Part shown: piece by piece, positions 26,292 to 35,038 of the stretch
Numbering within the stretch: position 1 is the first letter of the stretch
How the letters are laid out: each line of letters starts with the position of its first letter
DNA from: Flavobacterium sp. TR2
GTDB lineage: Bacteria > Bacteroidota > Bacteroidia > Flavobacteriales > Flavobacteriaceae
Reading direction: 5' to 3'
Length of the DNA stretch: 64,000 bases
NCBI RefSeq assembly: GCF_025252405.1
Contig: NZ_CP104307.1
Location: 930,001-994,000, forward strand
The notes under the pieces: model-generated
What the model was told of the DNA's origin: nothing
What the model saw: only the letters and a program-made list of their open reading frames with translations
Database searches by the model: none
Program-made: the position numbers and the translations under genes

Positions 26292-26417
26292 ACTAATAGT
26301 ATTTCAAATAAATAACGATGCTATATCATAAAAAACAGCTTCTCTCTGGACGGATTATTTATAAATTTATTTTATCTGTAAAACCTCAGCAGCAATTGCA
26401 ATAGACAAATAAAAAAA

Positions 26418-26471
26418 CTCCAGAAGCGCGACATAAATTATGAATGCAAAAAATATGTCGCGCTTCTGGAG
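26418..26471. terminator. 18-bp perfect inverted repeat, bidirectional terminator
   Basis: Arms CTCCAGAAGCGCGACATA (26418-26435) and its exact complement (26454-26471), with an A run before and TTTTATT after. It lies between convergent genes. The arm resembles the outer hairpins of the 11.8-12.2 kb array (GCCCC-n3-GGGGC followed by GACATA), so it may be a head-to-head pair of that family used as a terminator. Confidence 0.8.
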
Positions 26472-26537
26472 CTTTTATTGTGTAGACACTTATCCTTTTT
26501 CTAAACGTTTCGCTTCTACAAAGCTTACAAAAAAAAT

Positions 26538-27191
26538 CTACTTCACCCCTTCCCACTCCGCATAAAACTGAGCAAGGAAAGTTTCCATAAAACGATGTCT
26601 TTCAGCAGCGATTTCTTTTCCTTTTTCTGTGTTCATCTTATCTTTTAAAAGCAAAAGTTTTTCGTAGAAATGATTAATCGTTGGAGCACTATTCTTTTTG
26701 TACTCCTCTTTTGTCATATTGGTCACAGGTTCAATTTCAGGATTATATAGCGCTCTGTTCTTAAATCCGCCGTAATTAAACGCCCTTGCAACACCAATAG
26801 CGCCAATGGCATCTAGACGATCTGCATCTTGAACAACATCCAACTCGACAGAAGAGAACTTTCTTTCGAAATTTCCGCCTTTATAAGAGATATTTTCAAT
26901 GATCTTGACAACATGGGCAATTATATCCTCAGAAACATTTTCGGCTTCTAAAAACGCCCTCGCTGTTTTTGGGCCTATAGTTTCATCTCCGTTATGAAAT
27001 TTACTATCGGCTATATCATGCAATAGAGCTCCTAACTGCACTATTGTGAGATCACAATCTGTTTCTTTTGCAATCAGCAGCGCATTTTTATAAACGCGTT
27101 CAATATGAAACCAGTCATGGCCTCCTTCGGCATCATTTAGTTTTTCTTTTACAAAAGCAATGGTTTTAATGATTAATGCTGAGTCGCTCAT
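26538..27191 (-). CDS. HD-domain metal-dependent phosphohydrolase
   Basis: 217 residues. HD superfamily: GHDWFHIERVYKNAL (His25), LGALLHDIADSKF (His58-Asp59) and the distal Asp in VQDADRLDAIGAIGVARAF form the metal site. It is the YedJ-like type of single-domain HD hydrolase, probably acting on a nucleotide or similar phosphate ester; substrate unknown. Cytoplasmic, with no signal peptide. Adjacent to but separate from the desaturase gene (137-bp spacer). Confidence 0.88.
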   Translation of the reverse strand: MSDSALIIKTIAFVKEKLNDAEGGHDWFHIERVYKNALLIAKETDCDLTIVQLGALLHDIADSKFHNGDETIGPKTARAFLEAENVSEDIIAHVVKIIENISYKGGNFERKFSSVELDVVQDADRLDAIGAIGVARAFNYGGFKNRALYNPEIEPVTNMTKEEYKKNSAPTINHFYEKLLLLKDKMNTEKGKEIAAERHRFMETFLAQFYAEWEGVK

Positions 27192-27328
27192 ACAGAAGTT
27201 TTTACGGTTTATAAAAAATGTTGATTGCCAAAGATTTTAAATCTCCAACAATCAACAAATATCTTTTAAGGCAACAATGTTGCTTTTTTCAAATTCCAAT
27301 CTAAAATCTAAAATCAGAAATCTAAAAT

Positions 27329-28324
27329 TTAAAGTCTCGCTGGTTCTACCCATTTAAAGATGTGCGATTCTTTTGGGATAACGATTCTCTCAGAGATTTT
27401 TGCCATACGAGCTGGCAGTTTCATTAAGTAATCACGCGCTTTTTCGGCTTCATCTGACAAATTGGTAATTTTATCAATCTCCCATTTGTTGATTAATTTC
27501 TGCATGATTTCAACATAATCGTTTGCGGTATAAACTCCAATACGCTGTGCCGAATCAGAGAACTGTTCGAAAGCTGTGCTGATTTTTTGGCCAGATTCTC
27601 TCAAAAAGTGAGCCGGCATAACGATTTTCTGCTTCATCATGTATTGAAAAGCCAACATCATTTCGCTTGGATCCACTTGGAAAATTCTCGTAACAAACTC
27701 GCTATAGGCGTGGTGGTGTCGCATTTCGTCGCCCGCAATCATTTTACACATTTTAGACAACTTGTTATCGCCAAATTTCTTAGCCATCTGTGCTACTCTA
27801 TTGTGCGAAACATAAGTTGCCAATTCTTGAAAACTAGTGTATACAAAATTTTTGTACGGGTCAGTTCCAGTTCCAATATCAAAACCGTCGTTGATCAAAT
27901 GCTGTGTAGTCATTTCGATTTCACGCATATTTACACGACCAGACAAATACAGGTATTTATTTAAAAGATCTCCGTGGCGGTTTTCTTCTCCAGTCCATTG
28001 TCTTACCCACTTTGCCCAACCATTTCCTTGGCCTTCTTCCTGCTGATCTATTCCTTCTACATCCATTAACCATGACTCATATGTAGGCAAGGCTTCTTCT
28101 GTGATGGTATCACCCACAAGCGTAACCCAGAAATCGTATGGAAGCTCTTTGGCAATTTCGCGTAGTTCTTTTACCTCTTCAAAGAAATTTTCTCCTTGAG
28201 AATCTGGTAAGAAATCCGACGGCTGCCAAATTTTTTCCACTGGAATTAAATACTGTTCAACGAAGCTATCCACGTTTTTTTCCAAAAACTGCATTACTTC
28301 TAATCTAATGTTTTTTATAGACAT
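27329..28324 (-). CDS. Acyl-ACP desaturase (ferritin-like di-iron)
   Basis: 331 residues. Soluble acyl-[acyl-carrier-protein] desaturase that introduces a cis double bond into acyl-ACP. The two di-iron EExxH-type motifs are GEENRHGDLL (Glu113, Glu114, His117) and GDEMRHHHAY (Glu200, His203). Conserved WQPSDFLP and GTGTDPYKNFVYTSFQE segments confirm the family. It lies 45 bp downstream of plsC on the same strand, so fatty acid desaturation and phospholipid acylation may be co-expressed. Confidence 0.93.
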   Translation of the reverse strand: MSIKNIRLEVMQFLEKNVDSFVEQYLIPVEKIWQPSDFLPDSQGENFFEEVKELREIAKELPYDFWVTLVGDTITEEALPTYESWLMDVEGIDQQEEGQGNGWAKWVRQWTGEENRHGDLLNKYLYLSGRVNMREIEMTTQHLINDGFDIGTGTDPYKNFVYTSFQELATYVSHNRVAQMAKKFGDNKLSKMCKMIAGDEMRHHHAYSEFVTRIFQVDPSEMMLAFQYMMKQKIVMPAHFLRESGQKISTAFEQFSDSAQRIGVYTANDYVEIMQKLINKWEIDKITNLSDEAEKARDYLMKLPARMAKISERIVIPKESHIFKWVEPARL

Positions 28325-28369
28325 TACTTATTATAGATTTGGGTTGTACGTTTTAGCTCGGACTAAAAC

Positions 28370-29116
28370 TTAAACCTGTTTATACTCATTTATTCCTTCT
28401 TTAACTGCTTTTTCAGTAATCTCCATCAGCTCTTCAAATTTGTAATCTTTGACAGCCAAAGCTTTATGAGCTGTAAACTTCAGATGATTTCCTAAACCAA
28501 CAGGAAAAAAACCAAACTTTACCATTTTCCAAGAATTATTGATGCTCACGGGTACAACGTATGCAGATGGCGCATATTTGCATAAAATTTTCAAACCGCT
28601 TTGCGCAAATTCTTTTGGTTTACCTGTTTTACTTCTTGTTCCTTCTGGAAAAATAACGGCAGATCTTGTGTTTTTCTCGATATATTCAGACAAGCCTTTG
28701 ATAACTGGTATCGCTTGTTTAGGGTCTTTTCGGTCAATTAGCACAGATCCTCCATGTTTCAAATTATAAGAAACACTCGGAATTCCGCTTCCTAACTCCT
28801 TCTTACTTACAAATTTACAATGAAAACGTCTAAAGTACCAAATCATTGCCACGATATCGTACATACTTTGGTGATTTGCCACAAAAATAATTGGCGCACC
28901 TTTCGGAACCATGTCTACGCCTTCAATTGTATATCTTGTTCCGACAAGATTGGTACATTTTAAAAGGCAGAAATTTAAATAATCAACACTTTTTTTGTGA
29001 GCCTGGTAGCCAAAAACATTTAAACAAATCCATTGAATTGGGTGAAAAACAGCCAAACATAAACCAAATAATAAATAGTAAATTACCGATATTGGATAAG
29101 AAATAATTTTTTCCAT
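28370..29116 (-). CDS. plsC: 1-acyl-sn-glycerol-3-phosphate acyltransferase
   Basis: 248 residues. Acylates lysophosphatidic acid to phosphatidic acid at the inner membrane. Motif I is NHQSMYDIVA (His82-x4-Asp87) and motif III is FPEGTRSKTGK. The segment VPVSINNSWKM follows, and an N-terminal hydrophobic anchor (about residues 7-30) is present. The symbol is by family; paralogues may exist elsewhere. Divergent from rnpA, with a -7 box at 29135-29142. Confidence 0.92.
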   Translation of the reverse strand: MEKIISYPISVIYYLLFGLCLAVFHPIQWICLNVFGYQAHKKSVDYLNFCLLKCTNLVGTRYTIEGVDMVPKGAPIIFVANHQSMYDIVAMIWYFRRFHCKFVSKKELGSGIPSVSYNLKHGGSVLIDRKDPKQAIPVIKGLSEYIEKNTRSAVIFPEGTRSKTGKPKEFAQSGLKILCKYAPSAYVVPVSINNSWKMVKFGFFPVGLGNHLKFTAHKALAVKDYKFEELMEITEKAVKEGINEYKQV

Positions 29117-29134
29117 GCTTCAAAAATTAATGCG

Positions 29135-29142
29135 CAAAAGTA
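29135..29142 (-). promoter_or_regulatory. Candidate -7 box for plsC
   Basis: Minus-strand TACTTTTG matches TAnnTTTG, 18 bp upstream of the plsC ATG. Confidence 0.45.
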
Positions 29143-29202
29143 GTAAATATATTTTTAGACTTATTAAAATTGAAAACAATAACTGTTTTTATGGTTTAAT
29201 TG

Positions 29203-29210
29203 TACCTTTG
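29203..29210 (+). promoter_or_regulatory. Candidate -7 box for rnpA
   Basis: TACCTTTG matches TAnnTTTG, 31 bp upstream of the rnpA ATG. It is divergent from the plsC box in the same 125-bp spacer. Confidence 0.5.
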
Positions 29211-29241
29211 CACTAGTATTTGCAAATCTTTTCTGAATTAA

Positions 29242-29646
29242 ATGAACTTTACTTACCCTAAAAATGAGCGTTTAAAAAGCAAAACGACAATTGGATTGCT
29301 GTTTTCCGAAGGAAAATCGGTGTCTAAATATCCGCTTCGTTTGGTTTACCGTCAAGCGGAAGCAAATTCAGAAGAACAGACCAAAATTGGCGTTTCGGTT
29401 TCTAAGAAATATTTCAAGAAAGCCGTTGACCGAAATTATTTCAAAAGAGTTTTGCGAGAAACGTATCGTTTGAACAAACATCTGCTTTTGGATAACTTGG
29501 ATCAGCCGTATTCGATAATGCTTTTTTACCAAACCAAAGACCGTTTATCATACGAAGAAATCAACACCAAAATGATTCAATTGTTTGAGAAATTTTCAGC
29601 GCAGATAAACAAACCTCAAGATTCTGAAACAAAAACCGAAGCGTAA
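29242..29646 (+). CDS. rnpA: Ribonuclease P protein component
   Basis: 134 residues. Protein subunit of RNase P, which matures the 5' end of tRNA. The family pattern is clear: FTYPKNERLKSKTTIGLLFS at the N-terminus, IGVSVSKKYFKKAVDRNYFK as the RNR-type basic helix, and KRVLRETYRLNK. The C-terminal extension (INKPQDSETKTEA) is divergent. rpmH is not adjacent, unlike in many other bacteria, where rnpA follows it directly. Confidence 0.93.
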   Translation: MNFTYPKNERLKSKTTIGLLFSEGKSVSKYPLRLVYRQAEANSEEQTKIGVSVSKKYFKKAVDRNYFKRVLRETYRLNKHLLLDNLDQPYSIMLFYQTKDRLSYEEINTKMIQLFEKFSAQINKPQDSETKTEA

Positions 29647-29716
29647 ATTTCAAAACGTAAGATTATTATTCAAGTTAGACAAAAAAATCGTAGTTTTAGC
29701 TCTAAATTGAAATTTT

Positions 29717-30550
29717 ATGCGTCAACTTTTCCTCCTATCTTTCTTATTTTTAACCCTTTGTGGCTGCAGTAAATCAGAATCTGAAAGTAGTGATCTTGCA
29801 GTAAGTGCTGTCATGGTTCCGCCACCCCCTCCTGCTGGAGCGAGCGAGCCTATTAGAAAAGATCAAGATATAAGCGAATCTGCACCAGAAATTCCGCAGA
29901 AAATAATCAAACAAGGCACACTTCGATTTGAAACCGATAATTTAGAAAAGACTTTCAATCAAATTCAAAAAGCGGTTTCAGACAACAAGGCAAGAATCAT
30001 AAACGATTCTGAAGGAAAAGATTATAGCAGTGTCTACAGAAACCTTACTGTAAGAGTGCCAAGTCAAAATTTTGATCGTTTTATAAATGACGTTTCTAAA
30101 GGCGTTTCTTATTTTGAGGTAAAAAATATATCTGCCGAAGATGTAACAGAACAATTTATCGATTTAACTTCTAGATTAAATACGAAGAAAAAACTAGAAG
30201 AACGTTACCTGCAAATCTTACAGAAAGCGACTAAAGTCAGTGAGATTTTAGAAATTGAAAAACAGATTTCAGCAATCCGCGAAGAAATCGAAGCCAAAGA
30301 AGGCCAGCTGAAATATCTCGAAAGCCGTGTTTCTGAAAGCACTGTGACGATAGAATTTTATAAAACGGTGGCTGAAAAAGAAGGCGTTAAAATATCTTAC
30401 GGTTCCAAACTTTGGAACGCAGTTCAATCAGGATTTTTTAGTTTATCCGATTTTTTGATTTCGTTAATCAGCGTTTGGCCGTTTGTAATTATATTTGTTG
30501 TATTAGCCTATTTTATTAGAAGAAGATTAAAAAGAAGAAAAAAAGAATAA
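29717..30550 (+). CDS. DUF4349 domain lipoprotein
   Basis: 277 residues. Lipobox LFLTLCGCSKS (Cys16 or Cys18), a Pro-rich linker (VPPPPPAG), then a DUF4349 domain (KQGTLRFETDNLEKTFNQI, NLTVRVPSQNFDRFINDVSK, EIEKQISAIREEIEAKEGQL) containing a coiled coil. It ends in a membrane helix (about residues 250-268) and a very basic tail (RRRLKRRKKE), so it may span or be anchored at both ends. Function unknown. The S41 protease gene starts 2 bp after the stop, indicating an operon. Confidence 0.88.
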   Translation: MRQLFLLSFLFLTLCGCSKSESESSDLAVSAVMVPPPPPAGASEPIRKDQDISESAPEIPQKIIKQGTLRFETDNLEKTFNQIQKAVSDNKARIINDSEGKDYSSVYRNLTVRVPSQNFDRFINDVSKGVSYFEVKNISAEDVTEQFIDLTSRLNTKKKLEERYLQILQKATKVSEILEIEKQISAIREEIEAKEGQLKYLESRVSESTVTIEFYKTVAEKEGVKISYGSKLWNAVQSGFFSLSDFLISLISVWPFVIIFVVLAYFIRRRLKRRKKE

Positions 30551-30552
30551 TC

Positions 30553-32190
30553 ATGTATCCGTATTTCAAAAGGAAATTTATTATACCAGTCGCTGCGGCG
30601 GGAATGTTATTTGTTGGAACCAGTTTTAGAGAAGATTTTTTTGAAATTGCCAAACAGATTGAAATTTTTACGACCCTATTTAAGGCCGTAAACACTAATT
30701 ATGTTGATGAAACCAATCCTGGCGATCTGATGGATAAGGCCATCAAAAATATGCTTGGAAGCTTAGACCCATACACGGTTTATTTTAACGAGCAGGATGT
30801 TGTCAATTTTAAAATCAATAATACTGGAGAATATACCGGAATCGGCGCTTTGATTTCTAGAAAAAAAGACCGCTTGATTGTTCGTGAACCTTATAAAGAC
30901 TATCCAGCAGACAAAGCGGGACTAAAAGCGGGCGACGAAATTATTCAGATTGGCGATGTTCTGATTGCTGATTTTAAAGATGATGCTTCGCAATTATTGA
31001 AGGGAACAAAAAATACTAAAATCAATATCAAATATCTTCGTCAGGGAAAACCAAGCTCTACGGTTTTGGTTTTGGACGAAGTGGATATTAAATCGGTTCC
31101 TTTTTACGGAAAAATTGATGATAAGACGGGTTATATCGTTTTAGCGCATTTTAGCAGAAAAGCTTCGGCAGAAGTTAAAGACGCTCTTGAAAAATTAAAA
31201 GCTGATGGAGCCAAACAGATGGTTTTGGATTTGAGAGGAAATCCAGGAGGTTTATTGAATGAAGCGATTGACATCTGCAATTTGTTTGTTCCAAAGAATG
31301 AAGTAATTGTTACGACTAAATCTAGAATTGAAAAGCACAATAACACTTATAAAACACAGAAAGAACCGGTTGATACTGAAATTCCGCTGGCAATTTTAGT
31401 GAACGGAAGAAGTGCTTCGGCTTCTGAAATTGTTTCGGGCGCTTTGCAGGATTTGGACCGTGCGGTAATTTTAGGAAGCAGAAGTTTTGGTAAAGGTTTG
31501 GTGCAGCGTTCTGTAGATTTGACTTATGGAACACAGCTGAAAGTGACTATTTCGAGATATTACACGCCTTCTGGAAGATGCATTCAGGCTTTGGACTATG
31601 CGCATAAAGATAAAAATGGTGTTGCTCAAAAAACAGATGCCAAAAATTATAATGCCTTTAAAACCAGAAAAGGAAGAACGGTTTATGATGGCGGAGGAGT
31701 TTTGCCAGATATCGAATTGGAAGAAGCCAAAACGAGTGCCATTGCAACGGCTTTAATCAAAAACGATGGTGTTTTTGATTATGCAACAACGTATTATTAC
31801 AAAAATCCAAATTTGGGAAATAAGATTCCGACTTTGACTGACGCAGATTATACTGCCTTCAAACAATATCTGAAAACCAATAAAATTACTTTTGATACTG
31901 AGACCGAAGTGGCTTTGAAAAACACTTTGGCTGCAGCTAAAAAAGAAAAAATAGATGAGACCATTACTGCCGAATATCAGCAATTGTTAAATGCTTTGGA
32001 GAAAAGCGAAACTACATTACTGGACAAAAACCAAAAAGAAATTAAAAACATGATTCTGGAAGAATTAATTAAAAGATACCAGTATCAGGAAGGTTTGTAC
32101 CAGTATTATCTACAAAACAATTCAGAAATTAAAAGAGCAGTTAGTGTATTAAATAACCAGACAGAATATAAAACGATTTTAAAAATGTAG
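30553..32190 (+). CDS. S41 family carboxy-terminal processing peptidase
   Basis: 545 residues. Serine protease with an N-terminal hydrophobic signal or anchor (residues 8-25), a PDZ domain (about 90-175, GIGALISRKKDRLIVREPYK) and an S41 domain. The catalytic dyad is Ser289 (NGRSASASEIVSGALQD) and Lys314 (SRSFGKGLVQRS), with the usual 25-residue spacing. The DLRGNPGGLLNEAIDICNLF segment is standard. It degrades or trims proteins in the periplasm. It sits between a DUF4349 lipoprotein gene and an OmpA-like gene with gaps of 2-3 bp, so the three act in one transcription unit. Confidence 0.94.
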   Translation: MYPYFKRKFIIPVAAAGMLFVGTSFREDFFEIAKQIEIFTTLFKAVNTNYVDETNPGDLMDKAIKNMLGSLDPYTVYFNEQDVVNFKINNTGEYTGIGALISRKKDRLIVREPYKDYPADKAGLKAGDEIIQIGDVLIADFKDDASQLLKGTKNTKINIKYLRQGKPSSTVLVLDEVDIKSVPFYGKIDDKTGYIVLAHFSRKASAEVKDALEKLKADGAKQMVLDLRGNPGGLLNEAIDICNLFVPKNEVIVTTKSRIEKHNNTYKTQKEPVDTEIPLAILVNGRSASASEIVSGALQDLDRAVILGSRSFGKGLVQRSVDLTYGTQLKVTISRYYTPSGRCIQALDYAHKDKNGVAQKTDAKNYNAFKTRKGRTVYDGGGVLPDIELEEAKTSAIATALIKNDGVFDYATTYYYKNPNLGNKIPTLTDADYTAFKQYLKTNKITFDTETEVALKNTLAAAKKEKIDETITAEYQQLLNALEKSETTLLDKNQKEIKNMILEELIKRYQYQEGLYQYYLQNNSEIKRAVSVLNNQTEYKTILKM

Positions 32191-32193
32191 TGA

Positions 32194-32997
32194 ATGAAGA
32201 TAACTCTAGCCCTGACTCTTTTTTCATTTTATACAGTAACGGCACAGCAAAAACCTGTTGAAACTATTTATTTTGAATTTGACAGGTATGATCTAACAGA
32301 TAAGCAGATTACTGTTGTTTCAAACTTTATAAAAAATATAGACACAGCAAAAGTTGAGTCTATACAGATTTATGGCTATTGTGATGATCGAGGAAACGAT
32401 GAATATAACTTCAAACTATCAAATAATCGGGCCAATACGATTCAGAATCTACTGATCAACAAAGGGTTTCGCGAAAGCAAAATTGTTATTCTAGAAGGAA
32501 AAGGACGTGTTGTCGTAAAAGCAGATACTGTTGAAAATCTGTACGAAACACGTCTGCGAAATCGGCGGGTTGACTTAATCGTTGTTAAAAAAAATAGTTT
32601 CGGAAAGGGAGTACGTACTTCTTTCAAAGACAATTTAAAGGTTGGCGATAAAGTGTACTTAGAATCTATTTTATTTGAAATTGGCAGCGCAAAACTCACC
32701 AGCAATTCTAAAAAAGAGCTGGATAAAATTGCGATAACGCTGCAAAATCACAGAAATCTAAGTTTTGAAATACGCGGGCACGTTTGCTGCACACCCGAAA
32801 TTTACAGCGACGGAATTGATAAAGACACTAAAGAAAGAAGACTTTCTTGGAACCGCGCCAAAACTGTTTTTTATTATTTAATGTCCAAAAAAATATCCAA
32901 AAGCCGCATGACCTATATTGGCTGCGGCAATAGATATCCGTTAGGAAAAGGCGATAATTATGATCGACGGGTGGAATTTTTAATTACTAAAATTTAG
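32194..32997 (+). CDS. Tandem OmpA-like peptidoglycan-binding protein
   Basis: 267 residues. A short signal peptide (to about residue 18, ending TVTAQ) is followed directly by two OmpA-like domains. The first is IYFEFDRYDLTDKQI...IYGYCDDRGNDEYNFKLSNN...RLRNRRVDLIV (about 24-127); the second is ILFEIGSAKLTSNSKKELDK...IRGHVCCTP...RRVEFLI (about 150-265). No beta-barrel or repeat domain precedes them, and no lipobox is present. Domain two has an odd Cys-Cys-Thr-Pro insert where the usual GHTD motif is expected. Probably periplasmic and cell-wall-bound. Start is 3 bp after the protease stop. Confidence 0.88.
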   Translation: MKITLALTLFSFYTVTAQQKPVETIYFEFDRYDLTDKQITVVSNFIKNIDTAKVESIQIYGYCDDRGNDEYNFKLSNNRANTIQNLLINKGFRESKIVILEGKGRVVVKADTVENLYETRLRNRRVDLIVVKKNSFGKGVRTSFKDNLKVGDKVYLESILFEIGSAKLTSNSKKELDKIAITLQNHRNLSFEIRGHVCCTPEIYSDGIDKDTKERRLSWNRAKTVFYYLMSKKISKSRMTYIGCGNRYPLGKGDNYDRRVEFLITKI

Positions 32998-33066
32998 TTT
33001 AAGCTTCTAAGGTGTTGAGTTGCTAAGCTTCTAAGGCTTTAACTATTGCAAATCTGTTGCGTTTAA

Positions 33067-33534
33067 TTATTCCCTCATCATTTCAATATGCGGGATATCG
33101 TCTTCTAGATACATTTCACTGGTTTGCACAAAACCGTGGCTTTCGTAAAATTTCTTCAAATACAATTGTGCTCCAATGGTAATTTTATCTTTTCCAAAAT
33201 TGGATTTAATTCCAGCTATGGCTTCACGCATTAATTCATGCCCCCACTTTTTGTCTCTGTAATTCTGATCTACGACTACTCTTCCGATAGAAGCGTTGTC
33301 AAAACTAATCCCTGCATCAAATAATCGGGAATAGGCTACGATCTTGCCTTCAAATTCTCCAATTAGGTGTAACGCTTTCTTGTCTTTACCGTCAAGGTCC
33401 AAATAAACGCAATTTTGTTCGACTACAAAGATCTCACTACGCAATCTGAGCAAATCATATAGCTCATGAACAGTTAATGCCTCAAAAGGCTTTATTTTCC
33501 ATTCTAATTCCATTTCTGCTTTTGTTTTTGCCAC
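33067..33534 (-). CDS. ElaA-like GNAT acetyltransferase
   Basis: 155 residues. GNAT N-acetyltransferase of the ElaA type: LTVHELYDLLRLRSEIFVVE, YLDLDGKDKKALHL and IGRVVVDQNYRDKKWGHELM (acetyl-CoA loop) are diagnostic. The substrate is unknown. The start could be the ATG at 33513 (MELEWKIKPF), which fits the family N-terminus better than the ATG at 33534. Cytoplasmic, monocistronic. Convergent with the OmpA-like gene across a 69-bp spacer carrying short CTAAG repeats. Confidence 0.88.
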   Translation of the reverse strand: MAKTKAEMELEWKIKPFEALTVHELYDLLRLRSEIFVVEQNCVYLDLDGKDKKALHLIGEFEGKIVAYSRLFDAGISFDNASIGRVVVDQNYRDKKWGHELMREAIAGIKSNFGKDKITIGAQLYLKKFYESHGFVQTSEMYLEDDIPHIEMMRE

Positions 33535-33591
33535 GAAGGCACGAAGACGCTAAGTTATAGTATTTTTTTAGCTTCGCTAAAGTTTCTTATA

Positions 33592-33638
33592 GAAATCGCA
33601 AAGGCACAAAGTTTATCACTTTGTGCCTTTGCGATTTC
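33592..33638. repeat. 20-bp perfect hairpin in spacer
   Basis: Left arm 33592-33611 (GAAATCGCAAAGGCACAAAG) and its exact complement 33619-33638, with a 7-bp loop. It lies downstream of the DUF1579 gene, without a clear T run on the minus strand. Its words (AAGGCACAAAG, TTTGTGCCTTTG) recur loosely in nearby spacers, suggesting a dispersed element that may also stop transcription. Confidence 0.8.
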
Positions 33639-33663
33639 GTTTCTTTGAATCTAAAATAGAAAA

Positions 33664-34305
33664 TTACTTTTTCGTCATGATAATTTCCATGCTTTTATAT
33701 TCTGTTCCGTTTTTTGTATCATACATTTCCATTTTTCGGGTTTTGGCATCTACAATAGTATAAACTTCTCTGTACTTGATGTTTTTTGCCGTTACTGGAT
33801 CAGCCATTTCTCCATCAAATTCTATGCTCTTGGTGCTTTCGTTATATTTCCCTCTGCCAACCATCATTCCTGTTCCCATATTATCAATGAATGTGGAGAT
33901 GTATTCTTTACTGGCATTATTGTAACCTACAGTTCCTTTGCCTTCAAACGGCTGCCCCATCATAGTTCCTTTATAAATCGCTTCTTGAAAACGTCCGCCT
34001 AAGACCATTTTGATTTCTGCTACAGAAGTTTCTTTTTCAGGTTTTGCATTGGCATCAGACCAAAATGTCATATCACAGTTCCACGTTCCGACTTCATCAG
34101 CCAGTATTTTATGCGGATTACCCGGTGTTGAATATTCCTGCCAAGCTTTCATTTGCGCGGCAGAATCTAGCGGCGCTTCGGCTACAGGTTCTTCGGTTTT
34201 TACAGAATCTGTTGCTGCTGGAGTTGTCGTTTCTTCTTTCATTTCTTTTTTACAAGAAATAAAACACAGCGCTATTATTGCTAAGGTTGCGGTTAATTTT
34301 TTCAT
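33664..34305 (-). CDS. DUF1579 domain lipoprotein
   Basis: 213 residues. Lipobox IALCFISCKKE (Cys18), a Thr/Ala/Glu-rich linker, then a DUF1579 domain: SAQMKAWQEYSTPGNPHKIL, VGTWNCDMTFWSD, LGGRFQEAIYKGTMMGQPFE, GTMMVGRGKYNESTKSIEFD. Membrane-anchored, function unknown; DUF1579 proteins are lipocalin-like in predicted fold. Stands alone, preceded by the 34.4-35.0 kb repeat block. Confidence 0.87.
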   Translation of the reverse strand: MKKLTATLAIIALCFISCKKEMKEETTTPAATDSVKTEEPVAEAPLDSAAQMKAWQEYSTPGNPHKILADEVGTWNCDMTFWSDANAKPEKETSVAEIKMVLGGRFQEAIYKGTMMGQPFEGKGTVGYNNASKEYISTFIDNMGTGMMVGRGKYNESTKSIEFDGEMADPVTAKNIKYREVYTIVDAKTRKMEMYDTKNGTEYKSMEIIMTKK

Positions 34306-34368
34306 AACTATTTGTTTTTATGTTTGTTATGAATAAAAGTACGAAATTTTTTGTTTGTTTTATTTTGT

Positions 34369-35037
34369 TTCTGGTTTCAGGTTTCAGGTTTCAAGTTTAT
34401 ATGCTGGGCTTATTTAAACGCAAAGAGCGCAAAGGTTTTTGCGCAAAGGACGCTATTGAATTTTGAAGTATGTTGAGTTCGCAAAGAAATTGAAACTTGA
34501 AACTTGGAACATGAAACAAATAAACTTGTCACTTCAAATTTCAAGTTTATATGCTGGGCTTATTTAAACGCAAAGAGCGCAAAGGTTTTGCGCAAAGGAC
34601 GCTAATGTTTTTTGAAGTATGTTGAGTTCACAAAGAAATTGGAACTTGAAACTTGAAACAAAGAAACTTGTCGCTTCAAATTTCAAGTTTATATGCTGGG
34701 CTTATTTAAACGCAAAGAGCGCAAAGGTTTTGCGCAAAGTACGCTATTGAATTTTGAAGTATGTTGAGTTCGCAAAGAAACTTGAAACTTGAAACGTGAA
34801 ACTTGGAACATGAAACTTGGAACATGAAACAAAGAAACTTGTCGCTTCAAATTTCAAGTTTATATGCTGGACTTATTTAAACGCAAAGAGCGCAGAGGTT
34901 TTGCGCAAAGGACGCTATTGAATTTTGAAGTGTTGTTGAGCTCACAAAGAAACGTGAAACTTCAAACGTGAAACTTCAAACGTGAAACGTGAAACTTCAA
35001 ACATGAAACGTGAAACATGAAACGTAAAACAAAAAAC
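34369..35037. repeat. Four-copy tandem repeat (142-171 bp) with GAAACTTGAAAC microrepeats
   Basis: Copies of TCAAGTTTATATGCTGGGCT begin at 34391, 34541, 34683 and 34854 (the last with a GGACT variant). Each is followed by ACGCAAAGAGCGCAAAGG and GCGCAAAGGACGCTA, then by a variable number of TGAAACTTGAAAC units, which explains the uneven period. After copy four the block runs out into CGTGAAAC/TTCAAAC microrepeats. No gene is seen across the 733-bp spacer. Confidence 0.9.
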
Positions 35038-35038
35038 C

